DNA from: Nocardia bhagyanarayanae
Lineage (GTDB): Bacteria; Actinomycetota; Actinomycetes; Mycobacteriales; Mycobacteriaceae
Length of the DNA: 64,000 nucleotides
Assembly (NCBI RefSeq): GCF_006716565.1
Contig: NZ_VFPG01000001.1
Span: 5,394,001 to 5,458,000 of the forward strand
Reading direction: 5' to 3'
In this document: positions 25,088 to 32,405 of the stretch, in pieces
Position numbering within the stretch: position 1 is the stretch's first letter
Layout of the letters: each line of letters begins with the position of its first letter
The notes under the pieces: model-generated
Database searches by the model: none
Seen by the model: only the letters and a program-made list of their open reading frames with translations
What the model was told of the DNA's origin: nothing
Made by a program: the position numbers and the translations under genes

Positions 25088-26046
25088 CAGGCGGCCTCCT
25101 CGGCGGTCGTGCGGTGTCCGGTCAGCTGCAGGAACACGTCGTCCAGGCTCGGTCGGCGCAGGCCGATGTCCTCGACCGCGATGCCCTCGTCCTGCAGCGT
25201 GCGCGCCACGTCGGTGAGCGCGGCGACGCGGTCGGTCACCGGCGCGTACACCCGGCGCTCGGCGTCGTCGGTGTCGGGCTCGCCGGTGCAGACCCTGGCG
25301 ACCACCTTGGCCACCAGCGGCAGATCGGCCGCCTCCGTGGCGACCACCTCGATCAGGTCGCCGCCCACGGTGTTCTTCAGACCGTCCGGGGTGTCGTCGG
25401 CGATCGCGCGGCCCTGGTCGATGACCGTGATCCGGGAGGCGAGCCGGTCGGCCTCCTCGAGGTATTGCGTGGTGAGCAGCACGGTGGTGCCGTCGGCGAC
25501 CAACGCGCGCACCGACTCCCACACCTCGCCGCGGCTGCGCGGATCCAGTCCGGTGGTCGGCTCGTCCAGGAACAGCACGTCCGGGGCCAGGATCATCGAG
25601 GCGGCCAGATCGAGCCTGCGGCGCATGCCGCCGCTGTACTTGCCGACGCCGCGGTCGGCGGCGTCGACGAGGTCGAAACGCTCCAGCAGTTCGTCGGCCC
25701 GCTGCTTGGCCCTGCGCCCGCCGAGATGGAACAGCCTGCCGAACATCTCGAGGTTCTGCCGTCCGGTGAGCACCTCGTCGACCGCTGCGTACTGGCCCGT
25801 CAGCCCGATACGCGCCCTGACTTCCCTGGCTTGCCGCACGACGTCGAGTCCGGCCACGGTCGCGTGGCCGTCGTCGAGCCGGATCAGGGTGGACAGGATC
25901 CGCACGGCGGTCGTCTTGCCCGCGCCGTTCGGGCCGAGCAGGCCGTGCACCGTGCCGCGTCGCACGGTCAGCTCGAAGCCGTCGAGCGCGTTCTTGTCCC
26001 CGTATCTCTTGCGCAAGCCCTCGGCCCGCACCGCGTAGTCGTTCAC
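25087..26046 (-). CDS. ABC exporter ATPase (DrrA type)
   Basis: A 319-residue ATPase. Walker A is [12 protein letters not shown], the signature is [13 protein letters not shown], Walker B is [13 protein letters not shown], and the H-loop is [17 protein letters not shown]. The C-terminal DrrA extension is present and ends [17 protein letters not shown]. It is the first gene of the drrA-drrB-like pair and is divergent from a TetR gene, with a 44-bp perfect palindrome between the starts. Regulation by that repressor is very likely. Confidence 0.94.
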   Translation of the reverse strand: MNDYAVRAEGLRKRYGDKNALDGFELTVRRGTVHGLLGPNGAGKTTAVRILSTLIRLDDGHATVAGLDVVRQAREVRARIGLTGQYAAVDEVLTGRQNLEMFGRLFHLGGRRAKQRADELLERFDLVDAADRGVGKYSGGMRRRLDLAASMILAPDVLFLDEPTTGLDPRSRGEVWESVRALVADGTTVLLTTQYLEEADRLASRITVIDQGRAIADDTPDGLKNTVGGDLIEVVATEAADLPLVAKVVARVCTGEPDTDDAERRVYAPVTDRVAALTDVARTLQDEGIAVEDIGLRRPSLDDVFLQLTGHRTTAEEAA

Positions 26047-26069
26047 CGCATCCTCCCTGTCGAACCCTT

Positions 26070-26113
26070 AACTGGGTACGTTGTACCCGTATTAGGGTAC
26101 AACGTACCCAGTT
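26070..26113. promoter_or_regulatory. 44-bp perfect palindrome, TetR operator for DrrAB-like exporter
   Basis: Arms 26070-26088 and 26095-26113 are exact reverse complements of 19 bp around a 6-base centre. Each arm contains its own smaller palindrome, GGGTACGTTGTACCC at 26074-26088 and GGGTACAACGTACCC at 26095-26109, centred 21 bp apart, which is two helical turns. This is 23 bp before the ATPase start and 26 bp before the TetR start. A pair of TetR dimers on adjacent faces is the natural reading; binding is inferred. Confidence 0.85.
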
Positions 26114-26139
26114 CTGCGCCAAGCGTTTAATCTGAAGCC

Positions 26140-26883
26140 ATGACGACCACCGAGACCAGCGGCAGCGGCGACCTCGCGCGCACACTCGACCTGCTCTGGG
26201 ACACCGGCCACCGGCCGAGTCGCGGGCCCAAACCCACGCTGACACTGGATCGGATCGTCGAGGCCGCGATACGCGTGGCCGATGCGGAAGGCCTGGCCGC
26301 GGTCACCATGCGGCGGGTCGCCACCGAATTGGGCACCGGCACGATGTCGCTGTATCGGTACTTGCCGGGCAAGGCCGAGCTGCTCGACCTGATGCTCGAC
26401 CGGGTGCAGCAACCGCCGGAGACGGCCGTCCCGCCCGACGGCTGGCGCGCGATGTTGCGGCAGTACGCGTACGAGATGCTCGAGATGTACCGCCGCCATC
26501 CCTGGCTGCTCCAGGTCAACCAGACTCGACCGGTCCTCGGCCCCGGCGCCCTCGCGGGCATGGAACACCTCGTCGGCGGGATCAAACCGATGGGCCTCGC
26601 CGACCCCGAACTGATCTCGGTCCTGGTGATGATCTCGGGCTACGTCTGGGGCGTCGCCCGCACCCAACTGTTCGCCGAGGAGGCCGAACGCACCACGGGC
26701 ATGACCGACGCCGAGTTCTGGGAAGCCCAGTCCCCCGCCCTCGAGAAGGCCATGGCCACCGGCAACTACCCCGTCATGGCCTCGCTCTCCGAATCGGCCT
26801 TCGACTCCTCCTTCGACCACTTCGACTTCGGCCTCCAACGCATCCTCGATGGGTTGGAAGTGTTCGTGGCCAAGCGCAAGTAG
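26140..26883 (+). CDS. TetR family regulator (tetracycline-repressor-type C-terminal domain)
   Basis: A 247-residue regulator. The helix-turn-helix is unusually far in, at about residues 30-80 ([47 protein letters not shown]), as in TetR proteins of the TetR_C class, which carry a longer N-terminus. The C-terminal domain ([25 protein letters not shown]) is the tetracycline-repressor type. It is divergent from the DrrA-like gene across the 44-bp palindrome and so probably controls the exporter. The end of the gene abuts a truncated phosphotransferase remnant. Confidence 0.92.
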   Translation: MTTTETSGSGDLARTLDLLWDTGHRPSRGPKPTLTLDRIVEAAIRVADAEGLAAVTMRRVATELGTGTMSLYRYLPGKAELLDLMLDRVQQPPETAVPPDGWRAMLRQYAYEMLEMYRRHPWLLQVNQTRPVLGPGALAGMEHLVGGIKPMGLADPELISVLVMISGYVWGVARTQLFAEEAERTTGMTDAEFWEAQSPALEKAMATGNYPVMASLSESAFDSSFDHFDFGLQRILDGLEVFVAKRK

Positions 26884-26897
26884 CCGGTGGTCTCGGC

Positions 26898-27533
26898 GAA
26901 CCTTCGGAACTGTTCGAGCACACCTGGACGATCGCGCGCTGGGTCGAGGGTGAGCCGGCCGATCGCGCGTCGGTCACCCGCGACGATTCCGCCGAGACGC
27001 TCGCGGAATTCCTTGCGGCGCTGCATGTTCAGGCGCCCGCCGACGCGCCCGCCAACCCGATGCGCGGCATCCCTCTGGCGGGATTCCAGGAAGGGATCGA
27101 CAGCGGATTCGAGGTCGTCGCCGACCATGCGACCGCCGACAGCGCGCGGGAGATCTGGGAGAAGGCCGTAGCAGCGCAAGGATGGCACGGCGCGCCGCTG
27201 TGGCTGCACGGTGACTTGCATCCGGCGAACGTGATCGTCAGGGACGGGATGCTCGCCGGCGTAATCGATTTCGGCGAGATGTGCGCGGGCGATCCCGCGA
27301 CCGACCTTTCAGCCGCGTGGATCCTGTTGCCCGCCGGCGCTGCGAGCCGGTTCTTCGACGCCTATGGGCGGGCCGACGAAGCGACCATCACCCGGGCTCG
27401 TGGCTGGGCAGTCCTGCGCGCCCTGGGTCTGATCCGAATCGGACAGGCGGGGAGGCTTGGTTTGCCCGGGGGCAAACCGACCTGGGAGCCCGCAGGCTAC
27501 GCCACGCTCGAGCGGCTACTTGCGGCGAACTGA
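26898..27533 (+). pseudogene. truncated aminoglycoside phosphotransferase family gene (N-lobe missing)
   Basis: From 26898 the frame reads EPSELFEHTWTIARWVEGEP, AETLAEFLAALHVQAP and then the kinase C-lobe: LWLHGDLHPANVIVRDG (catalytic Asp, Brenner motif) and GVIDFGEMCAGDPATDLSAAW (metal-binding DFG). About the first 80-90 residues, which hold the ATP-binding N-lobe in this family, are absent, because the TetR gene ends 15 bases earlier. There is no good start codon before an ATG at 27060, which would give only 157 residues. It is therefore a 5'-truncated, probably inactive remnant, created by a deletion or insertion at the end of the TetR gene. Confidence 0.72.
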
Positions 27534-27783
27534 CCGCATCAATCAGCTCTGCGAGGCACCCCTTACACAGCCACGGCCCGAGCGGGTTGGCCACGGCCAC
27601 CTTTCCGGGCACCACGGCGAACAGGTTCGGCTGGGCCAGCAGGGTGGCGGTGTACTCGCCGTCGAGCTCGTTGATCGGCGGGGGCTCCAGGTTCATGTAC
27701 AGGGCAAGCAGGCCGCTGGTCGCCAATCGGCGCAGCTCGGCGGCCACGTCGTCGTTGTCGGCACCCAAGGGATCCCGCCTCAT
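27388..27783 (-). pseudogene. 3'-truncated conserved hypothetical gene
   Basis: A minus-strand frame starting at the ATG complementary to 27781-27783. It opens with a conserved-looking stretch, DDVAAELRRLATSGLLALYM, LEPPPINELDGEYTATLLAQ and NPLGPWLCKG, which resembles small proteins of Mycobacteriales encoded beside alpha/beta hydrolases. After about 75 residues the frame runs into the reverse complement of the phosphotransferase remnant and looks like noise (WRSLRAPRSVCPRANQ). The real protein in relatives would be longer, so the 3' part appears lost at about 27540-27558. It is divergent from the hydrolase and shares its palindromes. Confidence 0.5.
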
Positions 27784-27791
27784 CTCTTGTT

Positions 27792-27887
27792 TTCTTGAAT
27801 GACCATCAAGAAGGATAACGGCTTCTTGACTAGCGTTCAAGAAAGCTCTACCGTTGCCGCACGATCTTCTTGGATGACGTTCAAGAA
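27792..27887. promoter_or_regulatory. three 21-bp palindromic operators upstream of alpha/beta hydrolase
   Basis: Three copies of TTCTTGR-N7-TCAAGAA: 27792-27812 (TTCTTGA...TCAAGAA), 27823-27843 (TTCTTGA...TCAAGAA) and 27867-27887 (TTCTTGG...TCAAGAA). Centres are 31 and 44 bp apart. They fill the gap between the truncated gene (starts 27783, leftward) and the hydrolase (starts 27920). The palindrome size suits a TetR dimer, and the TetR gene downstream of the hydrolase is the obvious candidate, since a weaker copy of the site lies before that gene too. Confidence 0.85.
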
Positions 27888-27919
27888 GAAGTGCGACGAG
27901 GCGAAAAGGGGCACCCGGT

Positions 27920-29038
27920 ATGGCGAGCAGCGGGCCGGATAAGCACGAGGGGACAGCGGTACAGCGGCGTGAGGTCGCCTTCGCGTCCGGGACGGACATG
28001 TGCGCAGCGTGGCTGTACACCCCGCCCAACTCGCGGGGACCGCGGCCCATGGTGATCATGGGGCACGGGCTCGGGGCGGTGCGGGAGATGCGCCTGGATG
28101 CCTACGCGGAACGGTTCACCGCAGCGGGCTGGTCGGTGCTGGTGTTCGACTACCGCCACCTCGGGGCCAGCGGCGGAGCGCCGCGCCAGCTCCTCGATAT
28201 CGGCAAGCAACGCGCCGACTGGCATGCCGCCCTGGCCTTCGTACGCACACTGCCGGAGGTCGATGTCGACCGGATCGCGCTGTGGGGCAGCTCTTTCGGC
28301 GGCGGACATGTCCTTCAGGTCGCCTCCGAAGACACCCGAGTCGCGGCGGTCGTGGCCCAGTGCCCCTTCACCGACGGACCGGCGTCGTTGCGCTCGCGTA
28401 TCCGGACCGGCCCGCTGAGCGTGGTAGCGCTGACAGTGGCAGGCATCCTCGACACGGTCGGTTCCTGGTTCGGCGCCAAGCCGATCCTGTTGCCGATGGC
28501 GGGTACGTCTTGGATGCCCGCGTTCGTGGCCTCACCCGACGCCCTCGCCGGTGCTTCGGCACTCCTACCTGCGGGGACCCGGCTCTCGCAGCGCACCAGC
28601 ACGTTGGTGAAACGGCTGCCCTCGGTGCGGGCTCAGGTGTCGAAGAACATCGAGCTGACCGAGATCGACGGTGAGAAAGAACCCGTGACCGGTGTCGGTC
28701 GCGACAGCATATGGGGTGTATTGCGCGGCCCGGACGGTGAATTCGATGCCGCCAACGCCCTGGCCGCACGGCTGGCGCTGCGCCTTCCGCTCGATCGGCC
28801 TGGTCGCGCGCTAGCTCGCTTCGGCACTCCGACGCTGCTGTGTGTCTGCGACAACGACGCGGCCGCGCCCGCGAAGACCACGAAGCGTCATGCGCGGGGC
28901 CTGGTACACGTGCAGATCCAGAACTATCCCTGCGACCACTTCGACATCTACGTGGGCGAGCACTTCGAACGCGCCGTGCGGGACCAACTCGATTTCCTGG
29001 CAAAACAATTCGACAACACCGCACACAACACGCAGTAG
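27920..29038 (+). CDS. alpha/beta hydrolase
   Basis: A 372-residue serine hydrolase. The core is PMVIMGHGLGAVREMRLDAYAERFTAAGWSVLVFDYRHLGAS (oxyanion region), with the nucleophile elbow GSSFGGGH, a probable acid in CVCDNDAAAPAKTT and the catalytic His in YPCDHFDIYVGEHF. It resembles the actinobacterial hydrolases of the dienelactone/X-Pro-peptidase type whose substrate is unknown. The lid-like region (residues about 210-265, LSQRTSTLVKRLPSVRAQVS) is long. Expression is likely controlled through three upstream palindromes. Confidence 0.87.
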   Translation: MASSGPDKHEGTAVQRREVAFASGTDMCAAWLYTPPNSRGPRPMVIMGHGLGAVREMRLDAYAERFTAAGWSVLVFDYRHLGASGGAPRQLLDIGKQRADWHAALAFVRTLPEVDVDRIALWGSSFGGGHVLQVASEDTRVAAVVAQCPFTDGPASLRSRIRTGPLSVVALTVAGILDTVGSWFGAKPILLPMAGTSWMPAFVASPDALAGASALLPAGTRLSQRTSTLVKRLPSVRAQVSKNIELTEIDGEKEPVTGVGRDSIWGVLRGPDGEFDAANALAARLALRLPLDRPGRALARFGTPTLLCVCDNDAAAPAKTTKRHARGLVHVQIQNYPCDHFDIYVGEHFERAVRDQLDFLAKQFDNTAHNTQ

Positions 29039-29075
29039 GTCGCCCCGGGCTCGCGGATGTGCGCAGACCAAGCAC

Positions 29076-29636
29076 TCAGCCGGCGGCTGCGGCAAGACCA
29101 CGAGCGCTGTTCAGCAACGTCTCGATCACCGCGCGCCGCTGGGCCTGCTCCGTCGGATGCGTCAGCAAGCCCTCGACAACGAAAACGCCGATCGTGACCA
29201 GCGGATCCACTTCGTGCGCGGGCACGCCGAGCTCGATCAGCTCTGCCCGGAACAATCCCTCGGCCAGCGCGTGAAACTGCTCGTGCCATTCATCGACGGC
29301 CGCGGACTCTTTCGCTCGTGCGTGGACCGTGCTCACCAACCGGCCCAGTTGCTCCAATTCCTCGACCAGCCACAACAGCCGATCAGCCAGCCCCGAGTCC
29401 AGCACTTCACTGTAGGAGGCCATCGAGTCGGCCAGGACCGCGTCCAGGACCGCGATCAATACCGCGTCCTTGTCCTGGAAGTACCAGTACAGCGTGTTCG
29501 ACACCACTCCGGCGTCGCGGGCGATCCGCGCCATCGATGCCGCGTCGTAGCCTTCCTCGACGAACAACCGCCGAGCAGCGGCCACAATCTCCGCACGCTT
29601 CTCTTCACGATCACGTGGCCGTCTGTTCCGAGGCAT
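29076..29636 (-). CDS. TetR family transcriptional regulator
   Basis: A 186-residue TetR protein. The DNA-binding domain starts at once: RDREEKRAEIVAAARRLFVEEGYDAASMARIARDAGVVSNTLYWYFQDKDAVLIAV. The C-terminal domain is short and helical. It is convergent with the alpha/beta hydrolase (37-base gap). The TTCTTG/CAAGAA palindromes before the hydrolase and the degenerate copy before its own start (29675-29695) make it the likely repressor of both. Confidence 0.9.
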   Translation of the reverse strand: MPRNRRPRDREEKRAEIVAAARRLFVEEGYDAASMARIARDAGVVSNTLYWYFQDKDAVLIAVLDAVLADSMASYSEVLDSGLADRLLWLVEELEQLGRLVSTVHARAKESAAVDEWHEQFHALAEGLFRAELIELGVPAHEVDPLVTIGVFVVEGLLTHPTEQAQRRAVIETLLNSARGLAAAAG

Positions 29637-29674
29637 TTCCCGTCCTGACTCGTCATCTGGCGTTGACCAACCTT

Positions 29675-29695
29675 ATCTTGAACAGCCCCCAAGAC
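29675..29695. promoter_or_regulatory. degenerate copy of the TTCTTG/CAAGAA operator before the TetR gene
   Basis: TCTTG (29676-29680) and CAAGA (29690-29694) are inverted with the same 9-base inner spacing as the inner half-sites of the three hydrolase operators; the outer bases differ. It lies 38 bp before the TetR start, where autoregulation would act. Confidence 0.45.
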
Positions 29696-29770
29696 AACGC
29701 CACCACCCGATGCCTCGCCCTGGCGAGGAGGCCCATCGAAACGCCGACTGCAGCGCGGCAGGAGCGATCC

Positions 29771-30877
29771 TCAGGCCGCCCGCACGGTTACCGCGTCCAG
29801 ACCGGCCGCGCGGGAAACGCGGGCGGCGGCCTCGTCGAGGTTCTTCGGGAGCGGTGCGCTGTCGAACATGCTGACGAGCAGTTCGGATCCGTCGAGTTCC
29901 CAAGTGCCCGCGATACGGCCGTCCACGACGACGAGCGGTGCGATCCAGCCCGCGGTCTTGCTGACGAGTGCGCGGTGGGCCTTGGGGAGCAGTTCGGTGT
30001 CGCCGGTGCCCGGGCCGAGGACGTACTGGTCGAAGGGACCGAGCAGGTGGACCGAGGGGGTCGGCTCGGTGGCGGCGAGTTCGTCGGCGTGTTCGGTGCG
30101 GATGTAGCCCGTACGGCCCTCGACTTCCACCGTCGTCAGCGCGTCGCCGAGTTCGGCGAACCAGCCGCGCACGGTGGTCTTGCGCAGGCTGTTGCGGCTG
30201 AGCCAGGCGTCGAAGGCCTCCGGGGTGGCGGGGCCGTAGGCGCCGAGGTAGGCGGTGATGGCGGCGGGCGCGGCGATCTCGGGCTCGGCGAGCCCCGGCC
30301 AATCCGGAACGAGTCGCGCCGGACTGGTGAAGGTGACTTTGTTGCCGCGCGCCGGTCCGTGGCAGATCGCGCCTTGCCAGGCCAGCGGTTTGAGCAGCGC
30401 GCCCCAGCCCGAGCGCAGCTCCTCCCCCAGCTTGTGGAAGGCCCGGTCGGCGAGCAGCGCCTCGACCAGCTCCTCGCGGGTGAGTTCGGCGTCGGCCAGA
30501 ATCCCGCCCACCGCCTCGGTCAGCGCGGCGACCTCCGCCGGTGTCGCCCCGAAAGTGCGCTGCCACGACGGCTTTTCCCAGGTCCGGGCGGACGCGATGA
30601 GGGGAAGCACGGCGGCGGCCCCGGCGGGCGTCATGGCGTGCAGGGTGCCGCGCATGGTCCAGGTCTTGATCAGCGTGCCGTTGGCCAGCGCGGCCACCAC
30701 CGCGCCGTCCTCGGGTGCGGCGCTGCGCAGCGCGACCGCCGTTTCCGCGGCGGAGGTGACCTGCGCTTGCACGCCGCACAGGCGGCCGACGAGCTCGGGC
30801 ACGGACGCCGCGCTGGGCCGCGCGACATGTTGGCGGGCGAGCCGCCAGGCGAAAACCTGATCCCAGGTGACGCGCAC
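29771..30877 (-). CDS. AlkZ-like DNA glycosylase (HTH_42 winged-helix family)
   Basis: A 368-residue protein of the AlkZ/YcaQ family of tandem winged-helix DNA glycosylases. It has the N-terminal QxQ motif, seen here as LCGVQAQVTSAAE (about residue 38), which holds the catalytic Gln pair in AlkZ-type enzymes that remove bulky or crosslinked bases. Family segments WTMRGTLHAMTPAG, WFAELGD, LGPFDQYVLGPG and VVDGRIAGTWELDG follow. GTG 30877 is chosen because AGGAGG precedes it at 6 bases; the longer frame upstream lacks a ribosome-binding site. Many members occur beside natural-product genes as self-resistance, but no such cluster is seen here. Confidence 0.85.
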   Translation of the reverse strand: MRVTWDQVFAWRLARQHVARPSAASVPELVGRLCGVQAQVTSAAETAVALRSAAPEDGAVVAALANGTLIKTWTMRGTLHAMTPAGAAAVLPLIASARTWEKPSWQRTFGATPAEVAALTEAVGGILADAELTREELVEALLADRAFHKLGEELRSGWGALLKPLAWQGAICHGPARGNKVTFTSPARLVPDWPGLAEPEIAAPAAITAYLGAYGPATPEAFDAWLSRNSLRKTTVRGWFAELGDALTTVEVEGRTGYIRTEHADELAATEPTPSVHLLGPFDQYVLGPGTGDTELLPKAHRALVSKTAGWIAPLVVVDGRIAGTWELDGSELLVSMFDSAPLPKNLDEAAARVSRAAGLDAVTVRAA

Positions 30878-30956
30878 CCGATCCTCCTGTGTCGGCCGAT
30901 GATCGTGCCGCACGCTACACCGGGGCTCCGACAAGCCCCGCCACGTGCGGACTCGG

Positions 30957-31904
30957 TCAGTTGATCATCGTGCTGCAGAACAGAATCCCGAGTGCGATCT
31001 CGAACAGCCCGACGACGGTGGCCGCGATGACGCCGAGCAGTGCGGTGCGGTTGGTGGCGCGGTGCACGCCGCGCACCGGGTCGACGAGCCGTTCGGCGCG
31101 GGCCAGCACCGCGGTCCCCGCCGCGCCGAGCGCGCCCACCGGCATCGGGGCGCTCGCGCCGACCAGGGCGAGCAGCCCGCCGAGCAGGGTTTCGCGGCCG
31201 TGGACGCGGGCCGCGCGATCGTCGGCGCACATCTCGAGCAGCCTGCCGATCTCCGCGCTGCCCTCGGTGAGCAGCCGCAGGCCGGGCAGGGTGGTCGCCA
31301 TCGCGCGCAGTGTGGCGGTGAGCGCGGCGTGGCGGCCGCGCAGATGGGCGTGTTCGTGGGCCAGCACCGCGGCCAGCTGTTCGCGGGTCAGCGCGTCCAG
31401 CGCCGCGCTGGTGACGACGATGGTCTCGGGCCGTCCCGCGACGCAATAGGCTTGCGGTTCCGGCGAATCCAGGACGACCGCGCCGACCTCGGGCAGCTCA
31501 CGGCCGACCATCCACACGGCGCGCCCGTGCGCGAAGGTGCGGCGGCGCAGACGCAGCGCGACCCGCGCGGCCTGCAACGACACGGCCGCGACACCGGAGG
31601 CGAGCACTGCCGCCAGGGAGAAGGTGGCGAGCTGGGCGGCCCAGCCGTGCATGTGCATCGGGAAGGACAGCACCGAATAGCAGGCGCGCAGCGCCTCGCT
31701 CGGATGTCGCCAATAGGTGGCGAACTCGACGACCAGCAGGCCGGCCGCGAGCACCCAGGCGCCGAGCGCCCCGGCGATGGCGACCAACCAGGCCAGCACC
31801 CCCAGCCGCGGCGCGACGCCGCGGCGGGTGAGCCGGTGCAGCACCGGCGGTCCGAAGACCGCGACGGTGCTGCCGTAGGCCATCAGGCACAGGGCGACGT
31901 TCAC
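30957..31904 (-). CDS. M56-family membrane metallopeptidase (BlaR1-like)
   Basis: A 315-residue membrane protease. Hydrophobic helices lie at the N-terminus (YGSTVAVFGPPVL, LGVLAWLVAIAGALGAWVLAAGLLV) and the C-terminus (LLGVIAATVVGLFEIALGILF). The zinc motif HExxH is seen as LAAVLAHEHAHLRGRHA, with CADDRAA as the following acidic ligand region. GTG 31904 overlaps the BlaI stop as GTGA, the usual layout for BlaI-BlaR pairs. It probably cleaves the BlaI-type repressor on sensing a cell-wall signal; unlike BlaR1 there is no penicillin-binding sensor domain. Confidence 0.88.
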   Translation of the reverse strand: MNVALCLMAYGSTVAVFGPPVLHRLTRRGVAPRLGVLAWLVAIAGALGAWVLAAGLLVVEFATYWRHPSEALRACYSVLSFPMHMHGWAAQLATFSLAAVLASGVAAVSLQAARVALRLRRRTFAHGRAVWMVGRELPEVGAVVLDSPEPQAYCVAGRPETIVVTSAALDALTREQLAAVLAHEHAHLRGRHAALTATLRAMATTLPGLRLLTEGSAEIGRLLEMCADDRAARVHGRETLLGGLLALVGASAPMPVGALGAAGTAVLARAERLVDPVRGVHRATNRTALLGVIAATVVGLFEIALGILFCSTMIN

Positions 31905-32281
31905 GGGGCCTCGGGGGTGCGTCGCGCGGTCAGTCTGCGCAGCGCCGCCCGCAGTCCCGCCGACTCCTCGGCGCTGATCCGGTCCACGAAATGGCTGAGC
32001 ACCAGATCGGAGCGACCGCCGGAGCCGAGCGCCTCGAGCATCAGCCGGGCGCTGTGTTCCTCGCGGGTCAGCGTCGGCCAGTACCGGTAGGCCTTGCCCG
32101 CCCGCTCCCGAGCCAGCCACCCTTTGCGGTGCAGATTGTCCATGGTGGACATCACCGTGGTGTACGCGATGCCACGCTCGGCGGAGAGTTCCTCGAAAAT
32201 CTCCCGTACCGTCGTGGACTCCGCGTCTCTGTCCCAGATGCGGTCCATGATCACCGCCTCCAGGTCTCCGAATCCGCGCAC
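31901..32281 (-). CDS. BlaI/MecI/CopY family repressor
   Basis: A 126-residue winged-helix repressor: FGDLEAVIMDRIWDRDAESTTVREIFEELSAERGIAYTTVMSTMDNLHRKGWLARERAGKAYRYWPTLTREEHSARLM is the complete BlaI pattern. The start is the GTG complementary to 32279-32281, with GAGGGAG upstream at normal spacing; the frame stays open much further upstream as an antisense artefact inside dinB. It is coupled to the M56 protease gene by a four-base overlap and is divergent from dinB. Confidence 0.88.
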   Translation of the reverse strand: MRGFGDLEAVIMDRIWDRDAESTTVREIFEELSAERGIAYTTVMSTMDNLHRKGWLARERAGKAYRYWPTLTREEHSARLMLEALGSGGRSDLVLSHFVDRISAEESAGLRAALRRLTARRTPEAP

Positions 32282-32391
32282 CGTACCGACTCCCTCATCG
32301 TCGTCCGATCTACTGTCGCCCAAAGGGTACCGAGAATCGGCGCTGACTACGGAGCCAAACCGTAGATCGGTGCGGATCGTCGGCACGTATG

Positions 32392-32405
32392 CGAACATAT
32401 GTTCG
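32392..32405. promoter_or_regulatory. LexA (SOS) box at the dinB start
   Basis: CGAACATATGTTCG is a perfect 14-bp palindrome and matches the core of the actinobacterial LexA site, CGAAC-N4-GTTCG. It overlaps the annotated dinB start (ATG at 32399-32401). SOS induction is therefore very likely, and the start codon or transcript start deserves checking (see findings). Confidence 0.85.
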
